A stretch of DNA of 64,000 nucleotides, taken from Ziziphus jujuba. Taxonomy: Eukaryota > Streptophyta > Magnoliopsida > Rosales > Rhamnaceae. A model generated the notes under the pieces. That model was not told the origin of the DNA. It was given only the letters and a program-made list of their open reading frames with translations, and did no database searches. The position numbers were made by a program, and so were the translations under genes. Below, piece after piece: positions 58,685-64,000 of the stretch (position 1 is its first letter; each line of letters begins with the position of its first letter). The stretch lies in contig NC_083390.1 in NCBI RefSeq assembly GCF_031755915.1, forward strand, positions 17,763,001 through 17,827,000, written 5' to 3'.

Positions 58685-59137
58685 TCAAACCCTGTTGCCA
58701 ACAACTTTAAAAAACCTTAATTATTAAGAGAGTGATTATTTTTACATGTAAACAATCATCATTCCATATCCAGACAATGTAGAATTGAATACCAGGTAGC
58801 CTTTGCCAGTAAGGTAGCTTTTTAGTACCCTGCATCCGCCTACACTTATCTTGGTAGCCCTACATTGATTTGCAATTGATTGTCACAATCTATTCTAATG
58901 TATTATGCACTGATCTTGCCTTTCTTACATGCATCTTTAGGCCTCACAAAAAATACATAAATAACTATAAAATTTGACTTTTAATTAATTTTTAACTAAT
59001 TTGATTTAAAAAAAAAAACTTAATAATAACTAAATATTAAACCTAACTCAATTTTCCTTATCCTTTTTTTTAATTCTTATGAATAGGTATTTATATTTTA
59101 TTAGGAATAACAATTTCATATACTAAATGTATCTTTA

Positions 59138-61402
59138 GTAAACAAATGAATATTTTAGTAACACTGCTCACTCTATTTAAAAATGTTGAAGTAAAAAAAA
59201 AAAAAAAAAAAAATCGTATGAGAACCATAGCTAGGTTTTTGTCACTATTTTATGTATTTTTTACTTTTGAAAATAGAACCATAGTGAGCCAATTTACAAT
59301 TTAGTTTATTAAAAGGCTAGCGGAAATAAAACTTAACTAACGCAGGCTAGCGAAGCCATGAGCCATGTGTGTAATGTAGGCCATAGCCGAAGCACAACAT
59401 GTGTAATTCTGTCGTGTAATCGATATGATAAAAAAAGAGTTTGTGACCTTTGGAATGGTATCCAACCTAACCTATGAAAAAAAAGTTTCAATTTCAATTT
59501 AATTAATTTATTAATTAACCACATTTCAATATTTATTATGTAAAGACTACTACTACCATATATATATATATATTAATTTATCTTTAACTCTAACATATAA
59601 AAACCACCACCACCTATTCCATTAATATTCTACTAAACTAATCTTATTAAAAAATCATGCAACTTGAATTAATGAGAACCACAACGAGCAAGCCACTAAT
59701 GAGATTTCACTTTTAGATAGTGACCCCTAACAATGGCAATGCAAACGTTCTCTCATCTCTTTCCTTTATTAAATTAAAAGAGGGATTTACTTTTTTTTAA
59801 TATATATATATATATATATATATTTTGTTCGTTTCTTTGAAACTTTTTAAAAGGAAATATAGGAGAAGATTCATTACTTGTATTAAAATAAACAAATTAA
59901 TTGTTAAAGCATTTGTGCCATGATCTTTATTTGGATAGACAGTGAGATATTTTCGGGGATGCAGTTAAATTAATTCATCTATTTTATAAAATAATAATAA
60001 TAATAATTTTTTTTAATAAAATTTTATATTAATTAATTATTTACATGGTAATATTTGTATCTGATAAGATCTGAATATTTTTGCTTGGTGAGTGGGATGG
60101 AGGTTGAGAATTTGATATTCTGTACACGTAATTGTATAGTTTTATTGTATTACATATGGCAACGTGGTGCACATTAGATTCACCACCATCATATATATAT
60201 ATATATATATATAACTATCGAATGGTTTTAATGAATGGATGTTATTTAAAAGTATATTTATGGTTTATCGAAGGGCATATTTGGTATGCATGAGTATACT
60301 ATCTAAATTCTATCCTATTAATTGTAAGCTTAAGTTATTAGGAAGAGAATTTTATTATTTGATTTGAATTACCAATTTTCTTAAAAGCTTAAATTAATAG
60401 GAGATGGATTATCATATTATTTATATTTTCTCTAACATTCACTTTTATATGTAAGTCCGATCTCTTTTGGATTCATTTTGGATTCTTACTTTAATACCAA
60501 GTTGAATTATCTATTCTTTCAAAAATTTAAATTTATGGAAGTGAGCTATAATATTATATGTGAATATTCTCTTTCATTTGTAGGACATTTTGGTCTTTTA
60601 AATGGGAGATGATATGACATGAACTAAGGTATCTAGGATTCTAAGATTTGATAAAAAAATTTAATTACCACTTATTATCATAGCTTAATCTGTTAAAAGA
60701 TATACTTATTATATATAACAAATTATGAAAAAAATATTGTATTAATGATGTAAAATATTTGTGCTTAATGGTACAATAACACAGATTTTTTTAAAAAAAA
60801 AAAATGAACACATTTTTATATATAAAATTGATTTTTAATATTATTCATCTAACTTTTTGTAAATAATTACATTATTCAAAATGAACAAACTGATTCTCTC
60901 AAAAATAAATAAATAAATGCACAAAGTGCTTTTACGTTATTACCGATGCAATTTTTTTTCAATAATTCCATTAAATAGAGTTTTGATTATTATTTATAAC
61001 AATAACTACATTTTTCTAACGTTATATAATACTAACAGAATAAAAAAATAACATTAACAAAATTAAAAAGTAATAATATTTTATTTTTTAAAAAACTAGT
61101 GGAGGAATTTTACTACGTTTAGTTAAAAAAAAAAAAAAAAAAAAACTACATTTTCAAGCTGTCATGATTTTTTATTGTTACTCATATAATTTTCTTAAAA
61201 ATTACATTATCTATAATAACTAAATTGATTTTTGATTATTATTTATAAAAATATTAAAATAATTAAGAAAAATGTAATATTGAAAATGAAATTTTATATT
61301 ATTTGAGTAATTTTTTTTCAAATAAATGTCTATATTTTAGTTTCAACACATCATTACAAAGCAAAAAAAAAAATATATATATATATATATATGTATATAC
61401 AC

Positions 61403-61433
<31 letters not shown>

Positions 61434-62188
61434 TTGGTGCGGCATGAGTTAGTGCAAGTTAAACTCGGAGGAGGGAATGGGTAGGCAGTGCAGAATATAT
61501 TGAAGGTATGCACATTTTCTGTGCATACCCGCTGGGTTCCAACATCTTCCATACGGGTCTGTTCTTTTAAAGGGAAGGAATTTCTTTTGCCCACCTTAAT
61601 CAGACTATAATGGCTGGTCACCACTCCTAAAAGTACTCGCTTGTATCAATCTTTTGGACTCACTCATATATAGAATCATAATTTCCATCATTAGGTCGTC
61701 ATTAGGAGACTGTTAATAAAGTTAAAAGAGTCATTTTAGAATGGGTAAGATCACTTTCAGATAAATGAAAATACTTCCTATAGTTTTTGGTAAAAAAATG
61801 TATATATGACATCGCTTTTTGGTGATTTTTTATTTTTAAATCACCTATTTGGTGATTCTATAAAAAAAAAAAAAATACTAATTAAGTGATTTTTTGATAA
61901 CTCATTTCCTAAAGGAGAAGTGGTTCCAAAATAATCATTCTTAAACGGGCTTCTAAATACTAATAATCATTTTGAATCAGCTTAAAATATGGAAGGCATG
62001 TTTTGGTTACATTGAAGTAGAACTTTTGGACAATTGCATTAGTTGAATTCGAGTAGAAAAATTTGAACATGACCTTCTTGGGTCTCATACCATGGTATGG
62101 TATTAAATTGAATTACCTCTCAATCTAACTATTGAAAGGTGGCCCACTAAAAAAAATTAATATTGAAAAGAGAATCATCATGACATTT
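59138..62188. other. AT-rich intergenic DNA
   Basis: No gene or transposon coding motif was found. Named contents: an A run at 59195-59212; a GC-richer patch at 59330-59470 of repeat-like wording; (AT)n runs at 59563-59576, 59802-59822 and 60190-60212; a compound AT/AC tract at 61373-61434; and a GC-richer segment at 61435-61640 containing a perfect 10-bp hairpin (listed as a finding). Confidence 0.55.
61373..61434. repeat. Compound (AT)n/(AC)n microsatellite
   Basis: An AT run, then 'gtatatacacatatacat', then a further AT run of about 28 bp. Confidence 0.9.
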
Positions 62189-62729
62189 AGGATGTGTTTG
62201 GAGGTACATTTCATGATATAATCTAAAAGTACTATCAAGAAAAAAAAAAAAAAAAAGCACCTGTAATAATATTTAACATAAAAATGAGAAGCACATTTTT
62301 GGCCAAAAAACAAAAAAGCACTAAATATGCTTTTTATAAAAGCATCAAGGTTAGCACTTCTCTAAATAAATGCTTTGAATGAAGAAAATAGAAAAGCACC
62401 GATACATCAAATAAAATATTGAAATACCTCAAATAAACCCATTTTATTTTAATTCCACCAGATCTAATTTTTAAATTGAACTTCTTCTATTCGGATGGTT
62501 TTTACCATTTGGATGGCTTCTCCAACATCTTCTGATGGCTTTTGGTATTGCACTTTTTGTAATTTAAGAGTACTAAAAGTACTTTTTAATCAAACAATGT
62601 ATTTTTGATTTTGAGTAACCAAATGCTCTAGTACTTTTTTTATGAAACATTTTTTTAATGAAAATGCTAAGAAAAATAAGTAAAATGGAAAATAAGTGTT
62701 TATAAAAATGCACTACCAAACATGCCTTT
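62189..62729. mobile_element. MITE-like element of about 540 bp (hAT-like ends)
   Basis: The left end 'aggatgtgtttggaggtaca' and the reverse complement of the right end ('aggcatgtttggtagtgcat') agree at AGG, GTTTGG and T.CATTTnnaT. Interior wording such as 'aaaagcact' and 'aaaagtact' recurs in both directions ('aaagcactaaatatgctttt' is a local inverted repeat), as in common plant 'AGCACTTTT' MITEs. No clear target duplication. Confidence 0.5.
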
Positions 62730-63294
62730 ATATTATCTCATAATATCCATGTCTTATTTATCTATTTTCCTTTATTAATTTGGATGCGAATATCCAATGT
62801 CTCTGCCCTTTCTTCTTAAATGTTTATAATAAATTCCTTTAATAGCTCAGATGGTAATTATTATTAATGATAATTTTCAGATTTTAGATTTTAGGTTTGG
62901 TGATAGAATTCTTCTCCCTAATAATCAAATACACAAAAGTTTAAAAAAAAAAAAAGTTCATAATAAAAAGGGCAAATATAATATTTGTTATGTCCTAAGC
63001 ATTAGTTAACTAAGATATATAATCATGTTAATTATCTTTCAGAATTTCAAGCAGTGTTTTAATTTTAAAATTAAAACCTCTGTTATTTTATTAATAAAGT
63101 TATTTAAGTGTGAAGGTTCATGGTTTCTTCTTATCCAAATGGATTGTTAATTTCTCCATCAATTCCAAGTATCATGACTTCGATAGATGTGTATATTATT
63201 TCATGCTGAGTAGATGGATGCTAATTTTGCAGACATAGGTATTTAAAATGTCAAACTTTGGGCTACAACAAAATTGTGAGATTCTCGTGTAAAC

Positions 63295-63342
<48 letters not shown>

Positions 63343-64000
63343 GCTATTCTTTATTGACAATTTGTTGGGGCGCAATCTTACTTTTTTATTTTTATTTTAT
63401 CTCATACAAGAATCTTATTCGTCAATAGGTACACAAAAATTATTAATCCTGTATGCATTATACACTTTGCACTTGAATTTCCTATAAATATTTATACATT
63501 AGAGCACGGCACATTATTTTATAATGTTCGTTTTCTTTCTTACTTAACTTTCATATAGCTTTCAAAAAATAATATAAATAATGTTAAGACCATTTTTTTG
63601 TTTTTTTACATCAAATATGTAAAAATAATCAATTTTGTTAAAGATAAGTGTAGTAAAATAAAATAAGTTAATTTAATGAGTGAGATCGGTAAAAAATTGT
63701 GAGATTCTATCTATCTATATATATATGTATATATATATATATATATATATTAGGATGTGTACTAGTTTAATAAGTGAGATCGGAATGATACAAAAAAGTC
63801 TCCATGAATGATTAAGCTATATATATAAAAGGTATCTTCTTATCCAAGTCAACACTGTGCATTTCATCGTTAAGTCGGACGATTTTAATTTATACCATTG
63901 CCACTTGACGAAAAAAATATCTTTCTCCCATATTTTAATTCAGCTATCTAATTCATGATCAACTTTTGTATCTACCATCTTTGAGGATGACTAATCCAGA
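62730..64000. other. AT-rich sequence to the window end
   Basis: No exon-like frame on either strand. It contains (AT)n microsatellites at 63299-63342 and 63713-63750, and the phrase 'aataagtgagatcgg' / 'aatgagtgagatcgg' occurs twice (63676-63690 and 63769-63783), a local duplication. Nothing else could be recognised. Confidence 0.5.

Larger units (their letters stand above)
57988..58948 (-). mobile_element. Cassandra-type TRIM retrotransposon with 5S-rRNA-like LTRs
   Basis: Two diverged direct repeats of about 445 bp face the minus strand: the 5' LTR at 58948-58500 and the 3' LTR at 58431-57988. Each starts TGT and ends …ACA. Between them are only 68 bp, with a primer-binding site AATGGTATCAAAG (58499-58487, complementary to initiator tRNA-Met type) and a purine-rich tract before the 3' LTR. 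On the minus strand both LTRs carry 5S rRNA-like sequence. In the 5' LTR this reads TTAAACATGCT, then GAGAGTAATTCTAGAATAAG and TGATCTCCT.AGAAGT, against 5S TTAAGCGTGCT, GAGAGTAGTACTAGGATGGG and TGACCTCCTGGGAAGT. 5S-bearing LTRs, the tRNA-Met site and the lack of any coding region are the definition of Cassandra. LTRs are longer than the usual 240-350 bp and old. Confidence 0.82.
57541..59137. mobile_element. Second member of the inverted-ends element, split by a TRIM
   Basis: The left end 'atgcttggtttgtggaatag' with 'aataaaaaatctatttta' after it is worded like the left end of the element at 39194. The right portion 'aaaaatacataaataactat' (58950-58970) matches 40846-40866 of that element almost exactly, and the right end 'attaggaataacaatttcat' matches its right end. 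The element is interrupted by the Cassandra-type TRIM at 57988-58948. No target duplication was readable. Confidence 0.5.

Noticed and set aside
62836..62856. tRNA A-box-like phrase 'tagctcagatggtaat'
   Set aside because: There is no B box at the right distance and no cloverleaf, so neither a tRNA nor a SINE can be supported.
1..64000. Search for CRISPR arrays, operons or prokaryotic systems
   Set aside because: All supported genes are intron-bearing plant genes. The tandem repeats lack the spacer pattern of CRISPR arrays.

Overview
The window is nuclear DNA of a flowering plant. It is AT-rich, its genes are split by GT-AG introns, and it holds four plant genes embedded in plant transposons. 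The gene set suits a core eudicot, and a woody rosid is plausible, but no species can be named from the sequence alone. I rebuilt all four genes exon by exon. In every case the codon phase is kept across each junction and the product length fits the family.

All four genes lie on the minus strand: (1) 856-7881, an IAR1/KE4-type ZIP metal transporter (11 exons, 488 aa); (2) 15064-20138, a MAP65/ASE1/PRC1 microtubule-associated protein closest to the MAP65-6/-7 type (11 exons, 600 aa); (3) 32995-43895, cyclin-J18 (9 exons, 236 aa), whose last exon is cut off by an intron of about 9.0 kb; (4) 47233-49920, a type I inositol polyphosphate 5-phosphatase of the 5PTase9 type (7 exons, 429 aa). Their roles are unrelated (metal homeostasis and auxin-conjugate response, microtubule bundling, cell cycle, phosphoinositide signalling). 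The block is an ordinary gene neighbourhood, not a pathway cluster.

The spaces between and inside the genes are mostly transposon remains. At 10.2-13.8 kb is a decayed LINE, itself broken by a later insertion of about 0.9 kb. The large cyclin-J18 intron holds a 5'-truncated LINE on the minus strand (39.3-40.7 kb) lying inside an older element with inverted ends (39.2-41.1 kb), plus an 87-bp tandem array that stays open as a 309-codon frame on the opposite strand (38.0-38.9 kb). At 51.5-53.9 kb three tandem copies of a ~796-bp unit lie with Harbinger-like ends. At 55.1-56.0 kb is a 914-bp hAT-type non-autonomous element with an almost perfect 8-bp target duplication. At 58.0-58.9 kb is a Cassandra-type TRIM whose LTRs carry 5S-rRNA-like sequence, nested in a second copy of the inverted-ends element. 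The stretch 20.5-32.9 kb and most of 59-64 kb are AT-rich, microsatellite-rich DNA in which I find no gene.

No wholly new biological system can be demonstrated here. The least explained object is the in-frame 87-bp repeat array in the cyclin-J18 intron. The clearest unusual structures are the 9-kb terminal intron, the Cassandra element with a duplicated 5S box A, and the tripled Harbinger-like block. Gene limits below run from start codon to stop codon; UTR ends were not determined.
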